Below are positions 1 to 6,979 of a stretch of DNA of 29,650 bases, one piece after another (the stretch's first letter is position 1; the number at the start of each line of letters is the position of its first letter). The stretch covers positions 1 to 29,650 of the IMG/VR virus record IMGVR_UViG_3300035661_000263; one strand, given 5' to 3'. The notes beneath the pieces are model-generated. The model was not told the DNA's origin. It saw nothing but the letters and a program-made list of their open reading frames with translations, and ran no database searches. This stretch comes from a virus. The position numbers and the translations under genes were made by a program.

Positions 1-125
1 TCAAACATCCACAGAGAATCAGAACAGTTCTTTCGAATAAATGAAAGCAACTGATCATCTGCTTTCATTGGTTCAGCAACTATAGGTGTTACTTCAGCTT
101 CAAGAAAGGTTTTGAATGAGATCAT
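1..125 (-). CDS. ART-like internal protein, N-terminal fragment (cut by window edge)
   Basis: The first 41 residues of a minus-strand gene can be read from an ATG at 125 to the window edge. It opens with MISFKTFLEAE, the same leader as the neighbouring ART-like genes, and continues with a helix containing KNCSDSLWMF. That segment matches the helix before the YRG strand in its paralogues, for example KDALWML in the next gene and KENCSWFL in the gene at 15359. The catalytic part lies outside the window. The array therefore continues to the left. Assignment rests only on the leader and this helix. Confidence 0.6.
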   Translation of the reverse strand, partial: MISFKTFLEAEVTPIVAEPMKADDQLLSFIRKNCSDSLWMF

Positions 126-162
126 TTCTTTTTATAGTCTCTTAAACAATGATTGTAGTCAA

Positions 163-999
163 TTAACATGACTTTAAAAACTCACGTATTACTTTTTCAT
201 CTGTATAAAGATACCACGTTTTGTAGTTAATTAACATAACCTTACCACCTACCCATACTTCTGAATCTTTTGGAAGTGGTCTTGGCAAAGTTTTTGTTGT
301 GTGCACCGTAAAGCCAGTTTCTTTTGGAGAATACGCTCTCCATATTTCTTCCAAAAATATGTTTTTATATTTTTCAAGATCACTTTCATTCAGATTAAAT
401 TCTTCTTTAAATTTTTTTATTGCTTCTGGATCATTATTTTTAAGTCGTCTATCAAAATCTTTTAAACCATTTAAACTATCATCTATATCAGCCAAACTAA
501 ATTTGAGATTGAAATATTCAATTTTCCGTCTAACACCAAACAATGTAATGTATGTGTCCCAAATATCTTTTCTGTTTATCATTCCAATCTTTATGCCATC
601 ATAAGGAATCATCACGTAAGTTTTAGTTTTATCATTAAAAACATAATCATTGGCAGTTTCATAGTTTGTCGATCCAATGAAAGATCGAGACCTCTTTGGA
701 AAATCCTTATAGTCAGGGTGATTATCAAGAATCACTGTATAGTAATTATAGGTATTTTGACTTTTTCGCATCGTGGCACTAGGATCTACTGTAGCAAATC
801 CCGTTGTAATTGATAATTTAGGATCGCCACGATAAAATGGAGTATCATCTTTTAGCATCCAAAGTGCGTCTTTGGCATGTTTTCTAAGTTCTTCAAATGC
901 ATTCTCTATATCTAGAGAGATATATTGAGGTTCTTGTTTAATTGCAGCTTCATCAAGTATTAGAAAATCTTTAAAAGATAAATGATCTTTTATTATCAT
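163..999 (-). CDS. ART-like putative internal head protein, group A
   Basis: 278 residues. A leader with LSFKDFLILDE at 7-17 is followed by AA, which fits a [LI]-x-E prohead-protease site. Candidate ADP-ribosyltransferase landmarks are FYRGD (Arg57), RSRSFIGST (Ser110-Thr111, an STS-like strand) and SEVWVGGKVML (Glu247). Between them lie the group signatures RKSQNTYNYY, YKDFPKRS, MIPYDGIKIGM and SPKETGFTV. The usual ExE of Arg-specific enzymes is replaced by D-S-E. Its ATG overlaps an out-of-frame TGA left by the upstream paralogue (ATGA), so the genes were probably coupled. No strong ribosome binding site is visible. The ART assignment is by motif only; the target is unknown. Confidence 0.62.
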   Translation of the reverse strand: MIIKDHLSFKDFLILDEAAIKQEPQYISLDIENAFEELRKHAKDALWMLKDDTPFYRGDPKLSITTGFATVDPSATMRKSQNTYNYYTVILDNHPDYKDFPKRSRSFIGSTNYETANDYVFNDKTKTYVMIPYDGIKIGMINRKDIWDTYITLFGVRRKIEYFNLKFSLADIDDSLNGLKDFDRRLKNNDPEAIKKFKEEFNLNESDLEKYKNIFLEEIWRAYSPKETGFTVHTTKTLPRPLPKDSEVWVGGKVMLINYKTWYLYTDEKVIREFLKSC

Positions 1000-1095
1000 A
1001 ATATTTTAGAATTGAAGTTAAGTTTGTTAGTTGTGTGACGAACATTTTGCATTTTAGAAGCGAACCAAGGTAAATTGTTATAATCTTTACGATAG
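998..1095 (-). other. Vestigial 3' coding segment of the upstream ART-like gene
   Basis: After the stop of the gene at 1096-1935, another frame encodes NYRKDYNNLPWFASK and runs on to a TGA that overlaps the next ATG at 997-999. The intact paralogue at 1986-2888 ends with NYRKDYNNLPWFAPKK in frame. This stretch is therefore the former C terminus, put out of frame by a small indel near 1096-1105, where about two bases are missing relative to the paralogue. Confidence 0.75.
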
Positions 1096-1935
1096 TTAAG
1101 ATTGGTTTTTAAAAAACTTATATGTTTCATTTACCATTTTATTCCACATTTCCATATCAATTAGCATAACCTTACCACCTACCCATACTTCAGAATTTGG
1201 AAGAGGCCTTGGTAATGTTTTTGTTGTATGTACTGTAAAGCCTGTTTCTTTTGGAGAATATGCTCTCCATATTTCTTCCAAAAATATGTTTTTATATTTT
1301 TCAAGATCACTTTCATTTAACGTAAAAGCTTCTTGGAACTTTTTTATTGCTTCTAGATCATCGTTCTTAAGGCATTTATCAAAGTCTTTTAAGCCTTTTA
1401 AACTTTCATCTATACCCATTCTTTCAAACATGGTATTGATATAATCAATACCATGCGTTTTACCAAATATTGTTATTTCTGTGTGCCAGATATCTTTGTT
1501 GTTTACCATTCCAATCTTTACACCATCATAAGGAATCATGGCATAAGTGTTATTATCAAAAATACTATAATCCCTAGCAACATAATAATCTGTTGATCCA
1601 ATGAAAGATCGAGACCTCTTCGGAAAATCTTTGTAACCAGGGTGATTATCAAGAATCACAGTATAATAATTACTGGTATTTTCGCTTTTTCGCCTTGTAG
1701 CACTGGGATCTACTGTAGCAAATCCCGTCCGCATAGCAACTACGATATTATCACTGCTATCACCACGATAAAGCGGAGTATTATTTTTTATCATCCAAAG
1801 CGCATCTTTAGCGTACTTGTTTAGTTCTTCAATCGCGTTCTCTATCTCTACCGAGATATATTGAGGTTCTTGTTTAACCGCTGCTTCATCAAGTATTAGA
1901 AAATCTTTAAAAGATAAATGATCTTTTTTTATCAT
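1096..1935 (-). CDS. ART-like putative internal head protein, group A (frameshifted C terminus)
   Basis: 279 residues and a close paralogue of the gene at 163-999. The leader LSFKDFLILDE at 7-17 is followed by AAV, giving a possible cleavage after Glu17. ART-like landmarks are LYRGD (Arg57), RSRSFIGST (Ser114-Thr115) and SEVWVGGKVML (Glu249, preceded by N-S instead of E-x). The protein ends abruptly at FFKNQS. The next 98 bases encode, in another frame, the C-terminal tail still present in its neighbour, so the 3' end has suffered a frameshift. The catalytic landmarks lie upstream and are intact. A weak TACAAATA lies 30 nt before the start. Confidence 0.62.
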   Translation of the reverse strand: MIKKDHLSFKDFLILDEAAVKQEPQYISVEIENAIEELNKYAKDALWMIKNNTPLYRGDSSDNIVVAMRTGFATVDPSATRRKSENTSNYYTVILDNHPGYKDFPKRSRSFIGSTDYYVARDYSIFDNNTYAMIPYDGVKIGMVNNKDIWHTEITIFGKTHGIDYINTMFERMGIDESLKGLKDFDKCLKNDDLEAIKKFQEAFTLNESDLEKYKNIFLEEIWRAYSPKETGFTVHTTKTLPRPLPNSEVWVGGKVMLIDMEMWNKMVNETYKFFKNQS

Positions 1936-1985
1936 AGTGTTTCAGAATTGAAGTTAGACACTGTTATTTGTACTAACATTTTGAA

Positions 1986-2888
1986 TTATTTTTTAGGAGC
2001 GAACCAAGGCAAATTGTTATAATCTTTACGGTAGTTAAGACCATTCTTGTTAAAAAACTTGCGTGTTTCATTTACCATGTTAAGCCACATTTCATAGTCA
2101 ATTAACATAACCTTACCACCTACCCACACTTCAGAAGCTGGAAGAGGCCTTGGTAAAGTTTTTGTAGTGTGCACTGTAAAACCTGTTTCTTTTGGAGAAT
2201 ACGCTCTCCATATTTCTTCCAAAAATGTCTTCGAGTATTTCTCAACTTCTTCATCAGTTAATTTAAAGATTTTTTTGAATCGCTCCACAGCGCGTTCATC
2301 TCCGTGTTTGAGCAACTTATCAAAACCCTCAAAGATTTTTATGTTCTGTGCTGGTTTTTTTAAAATGTTATTAAAATCTTCATTGGCAAATTCAAATGTA
2401 CTTTGCTTTCCGAATAAAGTTATTTTCACGTACCATATATCTCTTTCATGCACCATTCCAATCTTAGCACCATCGTATGGAATCATTATAAAAGGGCGGT
2501 TAGTGTCGTCATCAACATTAATAAAGTCTGCAGCAATTTCTTCTTTTGTCGCACCTATGAAAGAACGTGATCGTTTTGGAAAATCTTTATACTCTGGATG
2601 GTTGTCAAGAATTACGGTGTAATAATTAAAATTATCTTGGCTTTTACGCTCTGTAATACTTGTGTCTACATTAACAAACCCCGTTTGTTTCAATGTTGCA
2701 TTTAATCCTGGATTCAAGTCACCACGATAAAGTGGAGTATTTTTTTGCAGCATCCAAAGAGCACCTCTAGCATGCTCATTTAGTTGTTCAATCGCATTTT
2801 CTACCTCTACTGGTTCATAGTGTGGTTCCTTTCCAATAGCGGCCTCATTAAATAAAAGAAATTCGATGAAGGATGTGTACTTTGTCAT
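1986..2888 (-). CDS. ART-like putative internal head protein, group A
   Basis: 300 residues. The leader is more diverged (SFIEFLLFNE, then AAI). ART-like landmarks are LYRGD (Arg55), RSRSFIGAT at 106-114 and SEVWVGGKVML (Glu253, preceded by A-S). Unlike the two genes downstream it keeps a full C-terminal tail, NYRKDYNNLPWFAPKK, and so shows what the ancestral group A C terminus looked like. The bases after its stop stay open in frame up to a TGA overlapping the next ATG, so even this gene may have been shortened by a point change to TAA. Twenty bases separate it from the upstream paralogue. Target unknown. Confidence 0.62.
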   Translation of the reverse strand: MTKYTSFIEFLLFNEAAIGKEPHYEPVEVENAIEQLNEHARGALWMLQKNTPLYRGDLNPGLNATLKQTGFVNVDTSITERKSQDNFNYYTVILDNHPEYKDFPKRSRSFIGATKEEIAADFINVDDDTNRPFIMIPYDGAKIGMVHERDIWYVKITLFGKQSTFEFANEDFNNILKKPAQNIKIFEGFDKLLKHGDERAVERFKKIFKLTDEEVEKYSKTFLEEIWRAYSPKETGFTVHTTKTLPRPLPASEVWVGGKVMLIDYEMWLNMVNETRKFFNKNGLNYRKDYNNLPWFAPKK

Positions 2889-2908
2889 ATTATTTCAAAC
2901 TAAATTAA

Positions 2909-3901
2909 TCATTTCTGCTTAAGAGCATCTCTCATGTCATCCCACATATCCACATCAATTAACATAACCTTACCACCTACCCACACTTCTGTGTCGACAT
3001 ATTTTCTTGGCAAAGTTTTCGTTGTATACACTCTAAAGCCTGTTTCTTTTGGAGAATATGCTCTCCATATTTCTTCCATAAACCTTTTTGAGTATTTAAG
3101 TGCTTCTTTATTAGTTAGATCATAAGCTTTTTTTAGATTTTCTATTGCAAATCTATCACCACTCTTAAGTAACTTATCAAAATCCTCAAAGCTTTTTATG
3201 TTTGGATTTATCCCCATGCGTTTAAAAGGACGATTAGCCCGCTCAAAATCCATGCTCATAGTATGATTAAAAGGTGATATTCTTACGCCCCAAATGTCCC
3301 TTTCGTTTACCATTCCAATCTTTACATCATCATAAGGAATCATTATTAAAGGTTTATTAAGACCTGAATAATGCTGAGCAATAACTAAATTTGTTGTTCC
3401 AATGAAAGATCGAGACCTCTTTGGAAAATCCTTATAGTCAGGGTGATTATCAAGAATCACTGTATAGTAATTACTAGTATTTTCGCTTTTTCGCCTTGTA
3501 GCGCTGGGATCTACTGTAGCAAATCCTGTCTTCATAATATCTTCGATATTATTACTTCTATCACCACGATAAAGTGGTCTATTTTCATACAACATCCAAA
3601 GTGCATCTTTAGCGTGTCTGTTTAATTCTTCAATTGCTCGTTCAACTTCTAACGATTGATACTGTGGTTTCTTCCCAACAGAAGCTTCATTAAGTGAGAG
3701 AAAATCTTTAAAAGATAAATTTTCTCCCAACCCCATCATCCTTTTAGTAATGCCCATCCGAAGTGCCCAGTACCGTTCATCCTTCTTATCATAAGGATAT
3801 TCTGCATCAACAATTTCCTTTGCCTTATTCCACAGATGTTCTGCTCTTTCGACAGAAATCTTAGCCTGTTTTGCTAGATGTTTTAGCGCTGAAGACGGCA
3901 T
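2909..3901 (-). CDS. ART-like protein with extra N-terminal helical module, group A
   Basis: 330 residues. It differs from its paralogues by about 58 residues before the leader. This part is predicted helical and basic, beginning MPSSALKHLAKQAK and containing AEHLWNKAKEI and YWALRMGITKRMMGL. The leader motif NLSFKDFLSLNEAS then appears internally at 61-74, so a cut after Glu72 would remove the module and the leader together. ART-like landmarks are LYRGD (Arg112), RSRSFIGTT and TEVWVGGKVML (Glu305, preceded by D-T). I have an impression of similar N-terminal modules in other large-myovirus proteins but cannot name a family. The long start is supported by the in-frame coding character of the module. 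Confidence 0.6.
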   Translation of the reverse strand: MPSSALKHLAKQAKISVERAEHLWNKAKEIVDAEYPYDKKDERYWALRMGITKRMMGLGENLSFKDFLSLNEASVGKKPQYQSLEVERAIEELNRHAKDALWMLYENRPLYRGDRSNNIEDIMKTGFATVDPSATRRKSENTSNYYTVILDNHPDYKDFPKRSRSFIGTTNLVIAQHYSGLNKPLIMIPYDDVKIGMVNERDIWGVRISPFNHTMSMDFERANRPFKRMGINPNIKSFEDFDKLLKSGDRFAIENLKKAYDLTNKEALKYSKRFMEEIWRAYSPKETGFRVYTTKTLPRKYVDTEVWVGGKVMLIDVDMWDDMRDALKQK

Positions 3902-3902
3902 A

Positions 3903-4715
3903 TTATTTTTTAACGTAATTAATTAAGGTAACCGGGTCAACTCTAAAAGCATTAACTGCGTAATACTTATCGCATGAGATCATGATCTCATTATCTTCGT
4001 ATTCTGAAGATAATGCGTCTTTAAGACCAGTATCATACTTCCAAAGATCATTGTGTTTAATAAAACTCTTAACAAACTGTATCCATGGGCTTTCTCTCTC
4101 ATCAGCAATATTAATACCCTTTTTATCAGCCCATTTAAGAAACAGATCATATCTCTTTTGAGATTCAGCGTATGCATCAGGATATTTCTTCTTTAGAAAA
4201 GCAAAGAACCTTTTCCTAAGCTTATCGCTGAAATTAGGATTAAATGAACTCGTTAAAGTTTTATGTATGATTGGACTTATATAGAAGTCATCAGCTGGGT
4301 CTGCTGTTTGGTCTGACCAAGCATAGTTGAAATTTCCAATTGGAAAAATCATATACGCATTGCCATATTTTTCGGTTTGACGAATATCACCGATAACAAA
4401 CAAAGAAGTTGACCTCAGTGGTTCACCAATATCTGATTTGAATTTTTCATTCAATGTATCATGTAACCATTTAGGAGAATCAAGTGGTATTCTGTCAGTT
4501 CTAATTGTGCCTATATACATTATATCATCAAGTTTTTCATTAACTGGCTTCAAATACCCGTTCGATCTATTAACATGTATACCACGATAAACTACCTTTC
4601 CACCACTTTCATTCAAAAATAGTTGACAATCACGCTTGATAAGATTGGCAATATACATCAAATCTTCATCATCAACGTTCGTGTTCTCTAAAATAAATTG
4701 TTTGAAAGAAATCAT
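3903..4715 (-). CDS. ART-like putative internal head protein, group B
   Basis: 270 residues starting with the clear leader MISFKQFILE, then NT, a [LI]-x-E site after Glu10. Landmarks are KRDCQLFLNES, VVYRG (Arg44), RSTSLFVIGD at 101-110, MIFPIGNFNYAWSD and DNEIMISCDKYYAV (Glu243). Group B shares with the genes at 5552 and 15359 a Cys in the first helix, the phrase FPIG/FPKG and a G/D-N-E catalytic-Glu context, and is only distantly like groups A and C. The ART fold is inferred from the order and spacing of YRG, the central Ser/Thr strand and the final Glu strand. One base separates it from the next gene. Confidence 0.58.
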   Translation of the reverse strand: MISFKQFILENTNVDDEDLMYIANLIKRDCQLFLNESGGKVVYRGIHVNRSNGYLKPVNEKLDDIMYIGTIRTDRIPLDSPKWLHDTLNEKFKSDIGEPLRSTSLFVIGDIRQTEKYGNAYMIFPIGNFNYAWSDQTADPADDFYISPIIHKTLTSSFNPNFSDKLRKRFFAFLKKKYPDAYAESQKRYDLFLKWADKKGINIADERESPWIQFVKSFIKHNDLWKYDTGLKDALSSEYEDNEIMISCDKYYAVNAFRVDPVTLINYVKK

Positions 4716-4738
4716 TTTGAATTAAGGTTCATATAGAA

Positions 4739-4785
4739 TTAATGGCGTGAAAATTGCAATTAAAAGCAAGTTTGCACGCCATTAA
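4739..4785 (-). promoter_or_regulatory. Long imperfect RNA hairpin between KOW-like and ART-like genes
   Basis: An 11-bp perfect stem (4739-4749 with 4775-4785, TTAATGGCGTG/CACGCCATTAA) continues after a one-base bulge into a further 8-bp stem with one mismatch (4750-4757 with 4766-4773) and an eight-base loop. Downstream on the minus strand there is only a weak T-run, so this is not a textbook terminator. It could be a processing or stabilising hairpin upstream of the ART-like gene starting at 4715. A second short palindrome (TGCTTAAA/TTTAAGCA, 4802-4818) lies right behind the preceding stop codon. Confidence 0.55.
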
Positions 4786-4818
4786 AACTTAGAAGTTTGT
4801 CTGCTTAAATTTTAAGCA

Positions 4819-5454
4819 TTACTTTAAATTACCCCAATTGTCCTTAACGTATTCTTCTGCTTCTTCAGGATCAAAGAATGGTCCTTTAATTTCTACACCA
4901 TCATCATCATAATCTTTATGAATCCATGTCATAACTTGATCTGGAGTAAGATAACCCATGTAGGTTGACCCCCAATTATAGTGTGGTCTACCTTTATACT
5001 TCTTTTCATACCATTTATTACCATCTTCTTTAGTCACCTTTCCAATCCACGAACGCCCGTCTTCTTCTTCATAAAATGCAACGTAGAATGTATTTACATC
5101 GTCGTCATCGTCATCGTCATCTACATCTTCATTTACGCGATCTTCATCATCATCTTCATCGTCTTCTTCATCGTCTATTTTAGTAACATTTGATGAATGG
5201 AATGATGCGAGAGAACCATCTTTAAGTTTAACAATAACAAACTTCTTTTCAAATCCAAAATTTTTAACAGTTCCTGTTTCACCAGAGTGTACAACATTTC
5301 CAATAATCTTTACTAAATCACCTTCTCTAAGATCAGAGGAATCATTTTCAAACACCCCGCGCGCAGATCGACTGGAATAAAACTCATCTCTGGGATGAGA
5401 TGACTGTTGTTTTTTTGTTTCAAGAAGCTGAACTAGGTTTTGAATAAGTTTCAT
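4819..5454 (-). CDS. KOW/SH3-like acidic protein, possibly virion-internal
   Basis: 211 residues. The N terminus MKLIQNLVQLLE, then TK, is a loose version of the cargo leader. Residues about 40-92 look like a KOW/SH3-type barrel: EGDLVKIIGNV, SGETGTVKNFG, FVIVKLKDGS. A nearly unbroken Asp/Glu run follows (about 93-120) and then a C-terminal aromatic-rich domain (FYVAFYEEEDGRSW, YNWGSTYMGYL, FFDPEEAEEYVKDNWG). It has its own candidate late promoter 33 nt before the start. The acidic linker could mimic nucleic acid or serve in packaging; this is speculation. No enzyme motif was seen. Confidence 0.6.
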   Translation of the reverse strand: MKLIQNLVQLLETKKQQSSHPRDEFYSSRSARGVFENDSSDLREGDLVKIIGNVVHSGETGTVKNFGFEKKFVIVKLKDGSLASFHSSNVTKIDDEEDDEDDDEDRVNEDVDDDDDDDDVNTFYVAFYEEEDGRSWIGKVTKEDGNKWYEKKYKGRPHYNWGSTYMGYLTPDQVMTWIHKDYDDDGVEIKGPFFDPEEAEEYVKDNWGNLK

Positions 5455-5486
5455 TTAGAACTCCAAAAATGATTAGGTTAACTAAT

Positions 5487-5494
5487 TATTTATT
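5487..5494 (-). promoter_or_regulatory. Candidate late promoter (AATAAATA)
   Basis: Minus-strand AATAAATA, 33 nt before the start codon at 5454. It resembles the T4 late promoter TATAAATA and has the same spacing as the motifs before 14089 and 26425. It would drive the KOW-like gene and the group A/B genes below it. Confidence 0.5.
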
Positions 5495-5551
5495 GAAAAA
5501 AATGCATATAGCCATCAATAGCAAATTAGTTACGTTTATTTTGAACAAATC

Positions 5552-6196
5552 TTACAAGGTCTCAAGGAATGGTTTAACAATATCAGTGAAAACATACCCG
5601 CCCAGCTTGAAAGCATAGAACCTTTCACATTTTACGTGAATCTCGTTTCCTGATTTAATGCACTCAATAAGTTTTTCATTATGCAACCAATGCATGTGCC
5701 GCATCTTACTTACTAAATAATCTGTTGCATTATTTAAGCGCTTTTCATATGGTAGATTCCTTGATGTGTTTGTCATCTGCACGAACACCCGCGAATGCCA
5801 CCCAGTTATATCACTTAAGTCTTGATCTAGACCACACAACCATTCAAATTTTCCAATCGGGAAAATAACGAGAACACCATCAAATGTTTTTCCATATACG
5901 TACGCATCATTAACGTTTCCAGTAGTAAAAAGCCAGTTTCTTGCCGGCCCACCGAACATATCTGTGAATAGCTTATTAACTTGAGTGTGCAAGTACACAT
6001 CAGAATCTCTAGGCTTAGCGCGTTCTTTAAAGTTACGAATTTCCCAATCACCTTTTGGATAACGCATAGTGCCATGATATAATAAATGCTGTCCTTTACT
6101 ACCTTTTAGTTGTTCTAACATGAATGCGCAGTCTGTTTTGAACCGCTCAAGATCAAATGTTTTCCCCTCAGTTATGAATTGCTTAAATGATATCAT
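5552..6196 (-). CDS. ART-like protein with YHGT in place of YRG, group B
   Basis: 214 residues from MISFKQFITE. I chose this ATG over the one 12 bases upstream (MVQI) because it restores the leader and overlaps the kinase stop codon as TAATG. A [LI]-x-E site follows (ITE, then GK). The first-helix Cys (TDCAFMLEQ), WLFTTGN, FPIGKFEW and GNEIHVKCERFYAF (Glu185) place it in group B. Where paralogues have YRG it has LLYHGT (His41). YHGT is the form seen in diphtheria-toxin/PARP-type (H-Y-E) ADP-ribosyltransferases, although the rest of the protein follows its R-S-E-like sisters. Either the chemistry differs or the protein is inactive. It is the shortest complete family member here. Confidence 0.55.
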   Translation of the reverse strand: MISFKQFITEGKTFDLERFKTDCAFMLEQLKGSKGQHLLYHGTMRYPKGDWEIRNFKERAKPRDSDVYLHTQVNKLFTDMFGGPARNWLFTTGNVNDAYVYGKTFDGVLVIFPIGKFEWLCGLDQDLSDITGWHSRVFVQMTNTSRNLPYEKRLNNATDYLVSKMRHMHWLHNEKLIECIKSGNEIHVKCERFYAFKLGGYVFTDIVKPFLETL

Positions 6197-6948
6197 TATT
6201 TGTACCAACCATCTACTTTTTTAGCAAGAACATCAAATGGAATTATTTCTGGTGTTAGATACTTTTGGTTCTTAGCTTTCATTTGTTCAAGTGTTCTCTT
6301 ACCGATTGGGTTCTGAATTTCGGAATTAAAAAATTGCTGAGTGGCATTGAATGCAGCAAGCATTTCTGAATCATCCAGAACATCAGAATCATTCTCAATC
6401 TGTTTGAAAAATTGCACCTTTGATTTTAAGTAATCAGCATTTTCCTTGTTACGTGAATCAACAGCACGAATGAATTCGGTATCAACATGACGCCCTGTTT
6501 TTTTGGCGCGTTCTTCTGCTCGTTTTAGTGCAGTTTCTAATGACGTGTGCACGAACACGATACCTACATCATAACCAAGAGATTCTAAAATACCAATTCT
6601 ATGAAGAATATTTGACACATCATTGGACGTGCCGTCAATAAAGAGAGGAAGCATCCCGTTTAGATACTGTGTGAGGCTATTCTTTGTTACACGGTGCGTA
6701 GTATCTCGGAATTCATGCCATGTTTCTGACTTAATTTCTTTTTTCCACTTGGATGCAAGAAATTCTGCGGCAATATCTGTATTAACAACCTTTGGATTAA
6801 TTTGACCTTTAAGCTGTTTGATAGTATAGCTTTTTCCAGCGCCAGGCAAACCAATAACAAAGATGGCCTTGAAAATACCTTTGTCATTGATGCTTTCATC
6901 AAGATATTGTTTAAAAGAAATAACTGGTTTATCTTTCATGTTTATCAT
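6196..6948 (-). CDS. Zeta-toxin-like P-loop kinase with cargo leader
   Basis: 250 residues. After a short lead, residues 9-19 carry VISFKQYLDES, the same leader with a [LI]-x-E site as the ART-like neighbours. The body is a P-loop kinase: Walker A GLPGAGKS at 33-40, KVVNTD about 53-58, FIDGTSND after strand 3, and an Arg-rich lid (ALKRAEERAKKTGRHV). This order is typical of zeta toxin and polynucleotide-kinase-like small-molecule kinases. The substrate could be a nucleotide sugar, a nucleotide or an RNA end; the sequence does not decide. A modest ribosome binding site (AAAGG) precedes it. Its stop overlaps the next start (TAATG), implying coupling with the YHGT protein. Confidence 0.7.
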   Translation of the reverse strand: MINMKDKPVISFKQYLDESINDKGIFKAIFVIGLPGAGKSYTIKQLKGQINPKVVNTDIAAEFLASKWKKEIKSETWHEFRDTTHRVTKNSLTQYLNGMLPLFIDGTSNDVSNILHRIGILESLGYDVGIVFVHTSLETALKRAEERAKKTGRHVDTEFIRAVDSRNKENADYLKSKVQFFKQIENDSDVLDDSEMLAAFNATQQFFNSEIQNPIGKRTLEQMKAKNQKYLTPEIIPFDVLAKKVDGWYK

Positions 6949-6979
6949 CGTACAATTTAACCTTTTTCATTTTAACGGT

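Noticed and set aside
299-604. Plus-strand open frames beginning with MCTVKPVSFGEYALH, also at 2167-2622 and similar at 2934
   Set aside because: They are antisense to the conserved segment of group A genes and recur only because those genes are paralogous.
6197-6208. Start of the YHGT protein at 6208 (MVQI extension)
   Set aside because: The ATG at 6196 restores the exact family leader and overlaps the kinase stop as TAATG; the extra four residues overlap kinase codons.
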